Source: Clostridia bacterium | Lineage (GTDB): Bacteria > Bacillota > Clostridia > Acetivibrionales > STF1-152 | DNA: 43,144 bases | Direction of reading: 5' to 3' | NCBI GenBank assembly: GCA_028280575.1 | Contig: JANQLN010000129.1 | Span: forward strand, 1-43,144 | Part shown: piece by piece, positions 26,769 through 34,503 of the stretch | How the letters are laid out: every line of letters starts with the position of its first letter | Position numbering within the stretch: position 1 is the stretch's first letter | Notes under the pieces: model-generated | The model's database searches: none | What the model saw: only the letters and a program-made list of their open reading frames with translations | What the model was told of the DNA's origin: nothing | Translations under genes and position numbers: made by a program

Positions 26769-27147
26769 ACATTCAGAAATACTTGATACTTTTGTTGATA
26801 TTCTATACCCTGTTATCATACTTTTTGGCATTTATATAATTTTCCGGGGAAACGATTTGCCAGGAGGAGGGTTTCAAGGAGGAGCAGTTCTGGCTGCAAT
26901 TTTTATGATAAGGTATCTTGTAGACAGTGAAACAACTATAAACACCAGGGTTCTTAAAACATTGGAAAAATTGTTTTTTATTTTACTGCTGGTGCTGGCA
27001 TCTTTTGCCATAACTGTTCCTATGACTGGTTGTACAATGATTACCAAGCAGCTCTACCTGATAATAATGAATATATTTATAGGAATAAAAGTTTGCTGTG
27101 GTATAAGCATTATCTTTTTTAAGTTTGCCCTTATTGAAAGCAGGTGA
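26752..27147 (+). CDS. mnhB: Mrp/Mbh antiporter subunit B (MbhF-like)
   Basis: This 131-residue protein has four hydrophobic helices. RGNDLPGGGFQGGAVLAAIFM is the hallmark of the MnhB domain (G-H/N-x-x-P-G-G-G-F-x-G-G). It is part of the antiporter's membrane arm. Starts inside the end of the MbhE-like gene and is followed after 4 bases by subunit C. Confidence 0.93.
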   Translation: MTIQNKHSEILDTFVDILYPVIILFGIYIIFRGNDLPGGGFQGGAVLAAIFMIRYLVDSETTINTRVLKTLEKLFFILLLVLASFAITVPMTGCTMITKQLYLIIMNIFIGIKVCCGISIIFFKFALIESR

Positions 27148-27151
27148 AAAT

Positions 27152-27505
27152 ATGGATTTTATCAATGGTGAAAATATAGCGCTGGTATTGTTTTTTATTG
27201 GTATATATGGGGTGATTGCAAGGAGGAATATAGTTAAATCCATAATATCAATAGGGATAATGGATTCGGCCGTCATACTTTTTTTTCTAACTATAAACAA
27301 CAGTGTTGATAGTGTTCCGCCTGTGGGAAATCCCGTATCAAATATGGCGGACCCATTACCGCAGGCTCTTATGATAACAGCAATAGTGATAGGGGTATCA
27401 ATAACTGCCATGTCAATGGCAATGTTTATATATCTTTACCATAAGTATGGAACTACCAATTGGAAAAAAGCCAGGTTAAAAAGAATGGAGAATAAAATAC
27501 AATGA
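27152..27505 (+). CDS. mnhC: Mrp/Mbh antiporter subunit C (NuoK-like)
   Basis: The protein has 117 residues and three helices. It ends with PLPQALMITAIVIGVSITAMSMAMF, the MrpC/NuoK signature (D-P-x-P-Q-A-L-x-L-T-A-I-V-I). Distantly related to complex I NuoK. The ATG at 27152 follows CAGGTG. Its stop overlaps the start of subunit D (ATGA). Confidence 0.93.
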   Translation: MDFINGENIALVLFFIGIYGVIARRNIVKSIISIGIMDSAVILFFLTINNSVDSVPPVGNPVSNMADPLPQALMITAIVIGVSITAMSMAMFIYLYHKYGTTNWKKARLKRMENKIQ

Positions 27506-29097
27506 TATTATATTTTTTCATTGCAGTCCCTGTGTTTTCTGCAACTTTAATTTATCTTGTGTCTTTTAGATATGCAAAAATAACGGCGATATTGATACAG
27601 ACAGCTCTTTTTGCCGCATCTGTCCATACTTTTCTTAAGGTCAGGAGCACAGGTGAGATTGTTGCCACACTGGGAGGATGGGAAAGTGTGGCAGGAATAA
27701 CACTTAAAGCGGATTCTATTTCAGTTGTTTTTCTTATGCTTACTACGTTTTTATTCTTAGCCTATTTGATTTTCGGTCTTATAGAGGACTATGCGGACAA
27801 CCTGTTCATATTCCTGTTTATTGTCCTGCAGTCACTGATAGCTACTATTTTCCTGTCAAATGACCTGTTCAACATATATTTGGTTGTAGAGGTATCCACT
27901 ATGCTGGTAGCTGTCCTTATCATGTTCAAGAAGGATAGCCGTTCCATATACGACGGTCTTATATACCTTTTGACCAATATAGTTGCCATGGGTTTTTTCC
28001 TGTTTGGTATAGGATATATGTATAAAATCTTTGGGGTATTAAACATTTCAACCATAACACAGATGATAGAAAATAATCCGGATATAGCCGGATCATTATA
28101 CATGCCTTTTGCTCTTTTAATTACGGGAGCAGGTTTAAAATGTGCAATAATGCCTCTTTTTAGCTGGCTTCCAAAAGCTCACGGTACTCCCAGCGCTCCT
28201 TCAATAGTATCGGCAGTTTTATCGGGACTTTATGTGAAGGGCGGCATTTATCTTTTTATCAGGATAAGGGACATGTTTTTGCCTGCCATAAATGTGGACG
28301 GATATTTTTTAGTGATAGGTATTGTTACCGCTGTTGGAGGAATCATACTTGCTCTTTTGCAAAAGGATATAAAGCTCATACTCGCATACTCTACAATATC
28401 ACAGCTTGGACTTATTATGATGGGCCTGACAATGGGAAGCTACTATTCTTACTGGGGAGCCATACTGCACATATTTAATCATGCAGTTTTTAAATCCGCA
28501 CTGTTTATGTCTGCCGGATTGATCGTAAAAGAATTCAAGACAAGAAATATATATAAAATCAAAGGTGTTTTATACAGGATGCCTATAGTGTCTATTGCTG
28601 CTTTTATGGCGATGCTTGGGATAACAGGGGCACCACTGTTTAACGGAAGCATATCCAAGTACTTTTTGCAGGGGGGAACACCGGGAGATATAATGCAAAT
28701 AGTTCTTGTTGTAGTCAATTTCGGTACAATACTGTTATTTATAGATTATTCACGTATGTTTTTCGGAAAGATTTCAGAAAAAAAGACCACAATGAGTATA
28801 ATAAGACAGCTGACAGTTTTGGTCATGGGGATCATATGCTTTTTGGGAGGCATACAAGGCTTTGTAATTAACAGGCTGTTTTTTGATATTGGACTGGAAA
28901 TAGATTATATGTCTTATACGACAAAGATGCTGGTATACATTGCAAGCATAGTAATCGGATTCATTGTCCATAATTTTGTAATCAAAAAAAGCTTATTTAT
29001 TACCAGGGGATATTCGCTGGAATTATCATTCAACAATGTTTGCCTGACAATATTTTTGTTTTTCATGGCTACTTTGATTGTAGTAGGTTTTACTTGA
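27502..29097 (+). CDS. mnhD: Mrp/Mbh antiporter subunit D (NuoL/M/N-like proton-translocating subunit)
   Basis: This 531-residue polytopic protein has about 14 helices. It has the NuoL/M/N core: VVEVSTMLVAVLI with the key Glu, then GLKCAIMPLFSWLPKAHGTPSAPSIVSAVLSG with the conserved Lys, and LAYSTISQLGLIMMGL. It is the main cation/proton channel. It is the only long NuoL-type subunit: no MrpA is encoded in the operon. Its 3' end overlaps the convergent LytTR gene by 8 bases. Confidence 0.92.
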   Translation: MILYFFIAVPVFSATLIYLVSFRYAKITAILIQTALFAASVHTFLKVRSTGEIVATLGGWESVAGITLKADSISVVFLMLTTFLFLAYLIFGLIEDYADNLFIFLFIVLQSLIATIFLSNDLFNIYLVVEVSTMLVAVLIMFKKDSRSIYDGLIYLLTNIVAMGFFLFGIGYMYKIFGVLNISTITQMIENNPDIAGSLYMPFALLITGAGLKCAIMPLFSWLPKAHGTPSAPSIVSAVLSGLYVKGGIYLFIRIRDMFLPAINVDGYFLVIGIVTAVGGIILALLQKDIKLILAYSTISQLGLIMMGLTMGSYYSYWGAILHIFNHAVFKSALFMSAGLIVKEFKTRNIYKIKGVLYRMPIVSIAAFMAMLGITGAPLFNGSISKYFLQGGTPGDIMQIVLVVVNFGTILLFIDYSRMFFGKISEKKTTMSIIRQLTVLVMGIICFLGGIQGFVINRLFFDIGLEIDYMSYTTKMLVYIASIVIGFIVHNFVIKKSLFITRGYSLELSFNNVCLTIFLFFMATLIVVGFT

Positions 29098-29833
29098 ACA
29101 TACCCTGCAGGTATTCGTTTTTTTCATGGGTTAGCAGGGCGTCTGTTTCCGTGTTTTTGAATTTGACAAGGTAAGTCCAGCGTCCATATGGATAGATTTT
29201 GTGTATCAATCCAACGTTGATTATATAAGATTTGTGACTTCTGAAGAATGTACCGGCGTCAAGCCTTTTTTCAAGGTCCGTAAGGCTTTCGGAAACAACA
29301 TAGTCTTCGCTTGCCGTATGGATTACAGTATTTCTGTTTTCACGCCGGATCAAAATTATTTCGCCGGTATCTATGAAACTCATACCGTCCCTGTTTCTTA
29401 TTACCAGCTTATCGCTTATATATTTTTCTTTTTTACCGGTGTATGCAGGACTTGGATCATATGCATGGTTCCTTGACTGCCGTATTCTCTTAAGGGTTTT
29501 ATCAACCCGTTCCAAATTAAATGGTTTTACCAGATAATCAAATGCATATACTTCGAAAGCTTCGGGCATGTATTCCTGGTGGGCGGTGGCAAATATGATA
29601 AATATTCTGGGATCTATATCAATAAGCCTTTTTGCACACTCAACACCATTGAGTCCGGGCATCTGTATGTCCAGAAACACGACATCCGGTTTATTGCTTT
29701 CAATGAGGCGGAGAGCTTCATTGCCGTTCTCCGCCTCACCTATGACTTCAAAGCCTTCTGCCTTGCTGAGTATTTTATTCAGTATTAATCTCATTCCCTT
29801 TTCATCGTCTGCCAAAATTACCTTTAAATCCAA
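29090..29833 (-). CDS. LytTR-family response regulator
   Basis: The protein has 247 residues. The receiver domain (1-120) has D9/D10, phosphoacceptor D55 in VVFLDIQMPGLNG, and YLVKPFNLERV. A LytTR DNA-binding domain (about 145-245) has FIDTGEIILIRRENRNTVIHT and FFRSHKSYIINVGLI. The start is TTG 29833, with AGGGACAGG upstream, overlapping the previous gene's end by 10 bases. It ends a minus-strand operon whose first gene is a histidine kinase, its likely partner. Confidence 0.92.
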   Translation of the reverse strand: MDLKVILADDEKGMRLILNKILSKAEGFEVIGEAENGNEALRLIESNKPDVVFLDIQMPGLNGVECAKRLIDIDPRIFIIFATAHQEYMPEAFEVYAFDYLVKPFNLERVDKTLKRIRQSRNHAYDPSPAYTGKKEKYISDKLVIRNRDGMSFIDTGEIILIRRENRNTVIHTASEDYVVSESLTDLEKRLDAGTFFRSHKSYIINVGLIHKIYPYGRWTYLVKFKNTETDALLTHEKNEYLQGMFK

Positions 29834-30093
29834 TTTTTAAACCTGTCCCTTCTTTTACTTACAGGTTTGCCCAGTATTTCAGACAGCAGTATGCCTTTAA
29901 CCAGATCATCCCGTTCCAGCCTGCCAAGGCCAAAGAGATGCTTAGATTCGCCAGGTGCCTTGGCTGTAGGGGACACTTTTCCCATTTTTATGCCTGAAGG
30001 CTTTCCGGTGCTATAAACATTACTTTCCTTATTTTTGATAATCACTTTTCCGTTATAATCATCGATGCTTAACTTGAAATCATCATAATCCAT
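29824..30093 (-). CDS. 89-residue protein of unknown function between floA and the LytTR gene
   Basis: This basic, soluble protein has no signal or membrane helix. Its C-terminus reads RDDLVKGILLSEILGKPVSKRR, which looks like a conserved helix and tail. GGGTG precedes ATG 30093; an in-frame GTG lies 9 bases earlier. It starts 15 bases after the floA stop and overlaps the regulator start by 10 bases, so it is firmly inside the operon. Function not recognised; a role in coupling flotillin assemblies to the regulator is only inference. Confidence 0.7.
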   Translation of the reverse strand: MDYDDFKLSIDDYNGKVIIKNKESNVYSTGKPSGIKMGKVSPTAKAPGESKHLFGLGRLERDDLVKGILLSEILGKPVSKRRDRFKNWI

Positions 30094-30108
30094 TTTTATC
30101 ACCCTGGT

Positions 30109-31104
30109 TTAGCTTTTTTTGGTGCCTGTCTCGGAGTCCGGCTTGCCTACACTTGAAATAGACTCTCTCATCTGTGTATCGGCCATAACATTTTTCATAT
30201 TGAAATAGTCCATTACACCCAGTTTTCCTTCTCTTAATGCGGAAGCCATAGCCTTTGGCACCTCTGCTTCAGCTTCCACAACCTTTGCTCTCATTTCCTG
30301 TACGGAAGCTTTCATTTCCTGCTCTCTTGCAACTGCCATAGCTCTCCTTTCTTCAGCCTTTGCCTGTGCAATACGTTTGTCTGCTTCTGCCTGGTCGGTT
30401 TGAAGCTGGGCACCGATATTTCTTCCCACATCAATGTCTGCTATATCAATTGAAAGTATTTCAAATGCGGTTCCCGCGTCCAGGCCTTTTTCCAGAACAG
30501 TTTTTGATATTAGATCTGGATTTTCCAGAACTGCTTTGTGATTTTCAGCAGAACCAACAGTTGTAACAACACCTTCTCCGACACGCGCTATAATTGTTTG
30601 TTCACCTGCACCGCCCACAAGCCTTTCAATATTTGCCCTTACTGTAACACGGGCCCTTGCCTTAAGCTCAATACCATCCTTTGCAATAGCTGCAATTACC
30701 GGCGTTTCTATTACTTTTGGGTTTACACTCATTTGAACCGCTTCAAGAACATCCCTTCCGGCCAGGTCAATGGCTGCAGCTCTTTCAAACTGCAGGTCTA
30801 TGTTTGCTCTCTGAGCGGCAATCAAGGCATTCACAACCCTATCCACATTACCACCTGCCAGGTAATGTGCTTCCAGCTTGTTGATAGGAAGTCTGAGACC
30901 TGCTTTTTCAGCTTTTATCAAAGGATTTATTACCCTGGTTGGGATAACCCTCCTTAATCTCATACCGATAAGTGTAAAAATACTTACCTTAACACCTGCG
31001 GCGGCAGCTGATATCCACAGCCCGATAGGAATGAATGTGAAAAAAGTAAATAAGAGTACAAGTACGACACCTAAACCAATGATAAATGTAATTTCATCGC
31101 CCAT
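30109..31104 (-). CDS. floA: Flotillin-like protein FloA
   Basis: The protein has 331 residues, the usual FloA/YqfA length. An N-terminal membrane hairpin (about 5-48) is followed by a PHB/SPFH region (about 50-200: [46 protein letters not shown]) and an Ala/Glu coiled coil (about 235-290). FloA proteins build functional membrane microdomains that organise signalling proteins. The ATG follows GGGAG. The gene lies 138 bases after nfeD, the usual partner. Confidence 0.95.
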   Translation of the reverse strand: MGDEITFIIGLGVVLVLLFTFFTFIPIGLWISAAAAGVKVSIFTLIGMRLRRVIPTRVINPLIKAEKAGLRLPINKLEAHYLAGGNVDRVVNALIAAQRANIDLQFERAAAIDLAGRDVLEAVQMSVNPKVIETPVIAAIAKDGIELKARARVTVRANIERLVGGAGEQTIIARVGEGVVTTVGSAENHKAVLENPDLISKTVLEKGLDAGTAFEILSIDIADIDVGRNIGAQLQTDQAEADKRIAQAKAEERRAMAVAREQEMKASVQEMRAKVVEAEAEVPKAMASALREGKLGVMDYFNMKNVMADTQMRESISSVGKPDSETGTKKS

Positions 31105-31242
31105 AAATAAATCTCCCTTCTTTCGTTTTATTTATTATTACCATAAGGAAAAACCGTTAATTGTTTTTGGAGATGTAAATTATGTTAAAAAACGCTTTCA
31201 TTATGGCATAAAACTGGAATACCTTTCCGTACCCATATTTTA

Positions 31243-31758
31243 TCAGATATTGTCCACAATGTCATCAACAACTATTCTTCTTCCTTCAACTTTGATTACT
31301 TTCACTTTTGCACCTTTTTGAATGAATTCACCCTGTGATACCACATCCAGCTTTACGCCGTCAAAATCTGCTGTTCCCGAAGGTCTTAATACGGTAACAG
31401 CAAAACCTTCCCTGTCAAGAAAGAATTCAAGGTCTTCGGTACCGCTGAAACCTGATTCCTTGTTTAAAGAATCGGACAGGACCATGTTTTTAAGCCTGCC
31501 CCTGGACGCGGAATGCAAAACCAGTGTCAGTATTATTCCAAGTACGGCTAAAATTATGAGTATAATAATTATTGCCTCTACTACACTATTGGCAAGAAAC
31601 ATTACCCCTAGAAACAAAAGTATGGAACCCAAAATGCCGGGGACACCAAACCCAGGGTAAAACATTTCTACAATAACCAATACAAAACCGGATATGAAGA
31701 ATATTCCCGACAGCCAGTCCAGTCTCGCAAAAAAGCTGAATAATTCAAGAAACCCCAT
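31243..31758 (-). CDS. NfeD family membrane protein
   Basis: This 171-residue protein has about four hydrophobic helices (20-95), including FYPGFGVPGILGSILLFLGVMF, the NfeD pattern. A C-terminal OB-fold follows (about 110-170) with GFAVTVLRPSGTADFDGVKLDVVSQGEFIQKG. This short NfeD form lacks the serine protease domain and is the classical partner of SPFH/flotillin proteins. GGGAGG lies 8 nt before ATG 31758, which is preferred over TTG 31764. Confidence 0.93.
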   Translation of the reverse strand: MGFLELFSFFARLDWLSGIFFISGFVLVIVEMFYPGFGVPGILGSILLFLGVMFLANSVVEAIIIILIILAVLGIILTLVLHSASRGRLKNMVLSDSLNKESGFSGTEDLEFFLDREGFAVTVLRPSGTADFDGVKLDVVSQGEFIQKGAKVKVIKVEGRRIVVDDIVDNI

Positions 31759-31868
31759 TGCCAAAACCTCCCTTCATTAAAAAGAATCAATAATCCGATA
31801 TAATTATACTACGATTATCTGTTTTAGTGATAATAATTTGCTGAATAATATATTTCAACCTATCCAAT

Positions 31869-31883
31869 GTCGCTTTTAGCGAC
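31869..31883. other. Small perfect hairpin between kinase and nfeD
   Basis: GTCGCT-TTT-AGCGAC can form a tight 6-bp stem. No T run follows on the minus strand, so it is more likely an RNA processing or attenuation element than a terminator. Confidence 0.35.
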
Positions 31884-31889
31884 TTGATA

Positions 31890-32759
31890 CTAAGATAGTT
31901 TCCTGGGAATCCTGCCTTCAAATGCAGTTAAATTTTTATCACTTGAAACCCATATATCACCGGAGTGTTCATTAAGTATTTTTTTTGATATAAAAAGACC
32001 CATACCATGGTGGCTGCCTTCCTTTGTAGAAAAACCCGCTTCAAAAATCCTTTTTCTGATATGGGAGGGAATTTCAGGGCCATTGTCTGAAACGGTGAAC
32101 CGGTATGATTTTAGGTCCTCGTATAGTTTGATTTTTATTTCCGCCGGCCCTGTTTTATTTCCTAACGAATCCTTGGCATTATCTATTATGTTTCCCAGGA
32201 CCCTGCAAAATTCCCATGAAGGTATTACCAGGTTGTCCATGCGGCTTCTCACTTCCAAGTCAACCTTGATGCCAAGCCTTTCGCAGTCGAGGATTTTTGC
32301 CTGTAGAAGTGCATTTACGGCCGGATTACCGGTTTTTAAAATTCTGCTCACATTCTGTATGTCTGAATATACATCCTCTATATATTTTTTAACTTCCTGG
32401 TATTCATCCAGTTCAACCAGGCCGTATACTACCTGTAAATGGTTCATAAAATCATGCCTTTGTACTCTGAGAGAGTTATTGAGATTCTCAAGTTCTGTCA
32501 GGCTGTCCATTAAAAACCGGTTTCTCAAACCGGTCCTGGTCATTTGAATACGGGTCTTAAAAGATACATATCCGTTTATTGAGCTGAAAGCAATGAGGAT
32601 AATTATAAAAATTGCAATACTGCTTTTAGATTCGTCAAGTATAAGCCGGCCGCCGGAAAAAAGTATATAAAAAGCAACTCCGATAAGCAGGACGATTTGC
32701 CAAATATTCAAATATAATGCTGCATGGGCAGTTTTGTTTATGTCGAGCCTTCTTTTCAT
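31890..32759 (-). CDS. SpoOB/CitA-like sensor histidine kinase
   Basis: The protein has 289 residues. Two N-terminal transmembrane helices (about 15-65) have almost no extracytoplasmic loop. The phosphoacceptor motif LRVQRHDFMNHLQVVYGLVEL is of the R-H-D-x-x-N-H SpoOB_a type, near residue 102-108. The ATP domain has a divergent N box (LGNIIDNAKDS), G1 (DNGPEI) and G2 (HHGMGLFISKKIL). Kinases of this type pair with LytTR regulators, and one ends this operon. It probably senses signals within the membrane, for instance lipid state or FloA domains. Confidence 0.9.
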   Translation of the reverse strand: MKRRLDINKTAHAALYLNIWQIVLLIGVAFYILFSGGRLILDESKSSIAIFIIILIAFSSINGYVSFKTRIQMTRTGLRNRFLMDSLTELENLNNSLRVQRHDFMNHLQVVYGLVELDEYQEVKKYIEDVYSDIQNVSRILKTGNPAVNALLQAKILDCERLGIKVDLEVRSRMDNLVIPSWEFCRVLGNIIDNAKDSLGNKTGPAEIKIKLYEDLKSYRFTVSDNGPEIPSHIRKRIFEAGFSTKEGSHHGMGLFISKKILNEHSGDIWVSSDKNLTAFEGRIPRKLS

Positions 32760-32791
32760 TAAGTCACCTGTTTTAAGCGTATTTTATTTAT

Positions 32792-32797
32792 ATTATA
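32792..32797 (-). promoter_or_regulatory. -10 box for the kinase-flotillin operon
   Basis: TATAAT on the minus strand lies about 33 bases before the kinase start. The -35 match (TTAATA at 16 bp) is weak. Confidence 0.4.
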
Positions 32798-32944
32798 TCT
32801 CAAATATTAAAACTATTAAAGCTATAAAATATAAACATTAGTATATTATGCATAAATTTCTGTAATAACATTATTATCACCCCCTTTTTAAAAAACCCCT
32901 TGTGTAAGTGCGGCGAGTTTCATTTTTAATAAAAATAATATTAA

Positions 32945-32981
32945 ATATGACATACTGCTGTCATATCTGATAAAATATAAT
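32945..32981 (+). promoter_or_regulatory. Promoter with palindromic operator upstream of the radical SAM gene
   Basis: The palindrome ATATGACA-N6-TGTCATAT (32945-32966) has 8-bp perfect arms. It is followed by TATAAT (32976-32981), with 23 bp between palindrome centre and -10 centre. Core and geometry match the site upstream of the WYL regulator at 18028-18051. Confidence 0.65.
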
Positions 32982-33017
32982 TTAAGAATAATTCAACTTA
33001 TGAAAAGGAAAAACACT

Positions 33018-33887
33018 ATGCATTATAAAGAAGCCAGGTCAATTTTATCTCCGAAAAATGGAATGAATATATATCGCGGCTGTACGCATGGCTGCATTTA
33101 CTGTGACAGCAGGAGTAAATGCTATCATATGGAACATGACTTTGAGGACGTACAGGTTAAAAGCAACGCTCCTGAATTATTAGAACAGGCTCTTCAAAAA
33201 AAACGCAAAAAGTGCATGATTGGCACAGGTGCAATGAGCGACCCCTATTTGCATGTTGAAGCTGAACTAAACCATACGCGAAAGTGTCTGGAAATTATAG
33301 AAAAACATGGTTTTGGGCTTTGCATTCAAACAAAATCAGACCTTATTCTGCGTGACCTGGAGCTTCTAAAAAGCATAAACCTTAAATCCAAATGTGTTGT
33401 CCAAATGACACTTACGACTTACGATGAGAGCCTGTGCAAAATCATAGAGCCTGCTGTCTGCACCAGTAAAAAGCGCTTTGAAGTATTGAAAATCATGCAT
33501 GATAACAAAATACCAACCGTTGTATGGTTTGATCCGGTTTTGCCCTTTATCAATGATACGGAGGATAATCTGAGAGGCATTTTGGATTATTGCATAAAGG
33601 CTCAGGTATACGGTATTATTTGCTTTGGCATAGGGCTGACCTTGCGGGACGGCAACAGGCAGTATTTTTATAAAAAGCTTGACAGGCATTTTCCCGGCCT
33701 TAAGCAAAAATATCAGAAGAAATACGGTTACAGCTATGAAATCAGCAGCGACAGCAACAAAAAGTTAATGAGTATTTTTTACAGTGAATGCAAAAAAAAC
33801 GGCATTGCCTGCAGCAATAATGAAATATTCAAGTATTTGTATGATTTTGAAGATAAACGGCAGATGGAGCAGATGAGTCTGTTTTAA
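33018..33887 (+). CDS. SPL-like radical SAM protein
   Basis: This 289-residue protein has the radical SAM cluster motif YRGCTHGCIYCDSRS with Cys22, Cys26 and Cys29. Near residue 75 it has GTGAMSDPYLHVE, as in the spore-photoproduct-lyase-like/Rv2578c family. It should bind a 4Fe-4S cluster and cleave S-adenosylmethionine; the substrate is not known, though relatives act in DNA repair. AAAGGA lies 8 nt before ATG 33018; the ATG at 33000 has no site. Its promoter shares an operator with the WYL regulator. Confidence 0.9.
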   Translation: MHYKEARSILSPKNGMNIYRGCTHGCIYCDSRSKCYHMEHDFEDVQVKSNAPELLEQALQKKRKKCMIGTGAMSDPYLHVEAELNHTRKCLEIIEKHGFGLCIQTKSDLILRDLELLKSINLKSKCVVQMTLTTYDESLCKIIEPAVCTSKKRFEVLKIMHDNKIPTVVWFDPVLPFINDTEDNLRGILDYCIKAQVYGIICFGIGLTLRDGNRQYFYKKLDRHFPGLKQKYQKKYGYSYEISSDSNKKLMSIFYSECKKNGIACSNNEIFKYLYDFEDKRQMEQMSLF

Positions 33888-33917
33888 AACAGTATCTTAA
33901 AATATAACCGGTATGTC

Positions 33918-34046
33918 ATGAAATACAACGAAGCAGCCTGTTGTCTTCATATTCCCGTAATAGACCTTTATGCAATTCATCCTGATTTCTGTTTCAGCCC
34001 CCTTGCAGTTGAATTTTATAATAAAGGCAAGCTTTTTCTATTCTAA
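33918..34046 (+). pseudogene. Short frame, possible hydrolase gene fragment
   Basis: A 42-codon open frame with a protein-like stretch (HIPVIDLYAIHPDFCFSP) but only a weak upstream site. The IPVIDLYA words recall the region before the catalytic D-x-x-H of SGNH hydrolases, which is missing here. Remnant or chance; low confidence. Confidence 0.2.
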
Positions 34047-34069
34047 AGCTTGAATATACTTGAGCATTC

Positions 34070-34192
34070 TTTATTTTGAGAAGATTTATGCATTTTATGA
34101 AGCATTTATTACTGGGAATGGGTTTAGAAAATACGCCGGTATTACTCAATCCTCAAATATTAAAACTGTTAAAGTTAAAAATACAACAATGA
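34070..34192 (+). mobile_element. Diverged internal copy of the window-end element's 5' region
   Basis: AGAAGATTTATG is shared exactly with the end repeats, and the next 45 bases are about 70 percent alike by eye. The encoded start (ATG 34088) reads MHFMKHLLLGMGLENT, alongside MCIMKQLSLGMNLDQL at the window ends. The frame closes after 34 codons. Probably a decayed or distant relative of the same element. Confidence 0.45.
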
Positions 34193-34302
34193 AAGTGGGA
34201 AATATAGAGGTATTTCCGGAAAATCTTAGGAATTTTATATAAATAACAAAATTTTTGGATGTAACAATAATTATATTTTTACAAATGCCGATATTATATT
34301 TG

Positions 34303-34352
34303 ACAAATTTTTCACTTTAAGCATTTTCAAGATGAAAAATTTGTAATATAAT
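34303..34352 (+). promoter_or_regulatory. 12-bp inverted repeat abutting a -10 box
   Basis: ACAAATTTTTCA (34303-34314) and TGAAAAATTTGT (34333-34344) are perfect complements 18 bases apart. They are followed two bases later by TATAAT (34347-34352). The arms span the -35 region, as expected for an operator. It lies about 150 bases upstream of the OB-fold gene. Confidence 0.5.
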
Positions 34353-34503
34353 AGAAGCGAGAATAAGTGTATTTTTTTTAATTTTAGATTATTTTTTTAA
34401 AGCAATAATATAATATACTTCTAAAACAGCTCCAAATTGAATAAATATTACACTAAAGATAATGTTTATATCTACATAAGATTAAGAGAGGAGTGGGGGG
34501 TTA

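Larger units (their letters stand above)
33888..34503. other. 616-base intergenic region with decayed fragments and a palindrome
   Basis: It contains a 42-codon frame (33918-34046) including IPVIDLYAIHPDF, reminiscent of a GDSL/SGNH lipase fragment but without a good ribosome site. It also holds a diverged copy of the window-end repeat (34070-34192) and the promoter palindrome described separately. The rest is AT-rich and shows nothing else I can name. Confidence 0.5.

Noticed and set aside
29090..29097. Eight-base overlap of antiporter subunit D and the LytTR gene as a special feature
   Set aside because: Short convergent overlaps are common in compact genomes and both reading frames are well supported.
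32884..32905. TTTTTAAAAAACCCCTTG resembling the outer edge of the end repeats
   Set aside because: Similarity stops after about 18 low-complexity bases and the promoter and frame of the element are absent.
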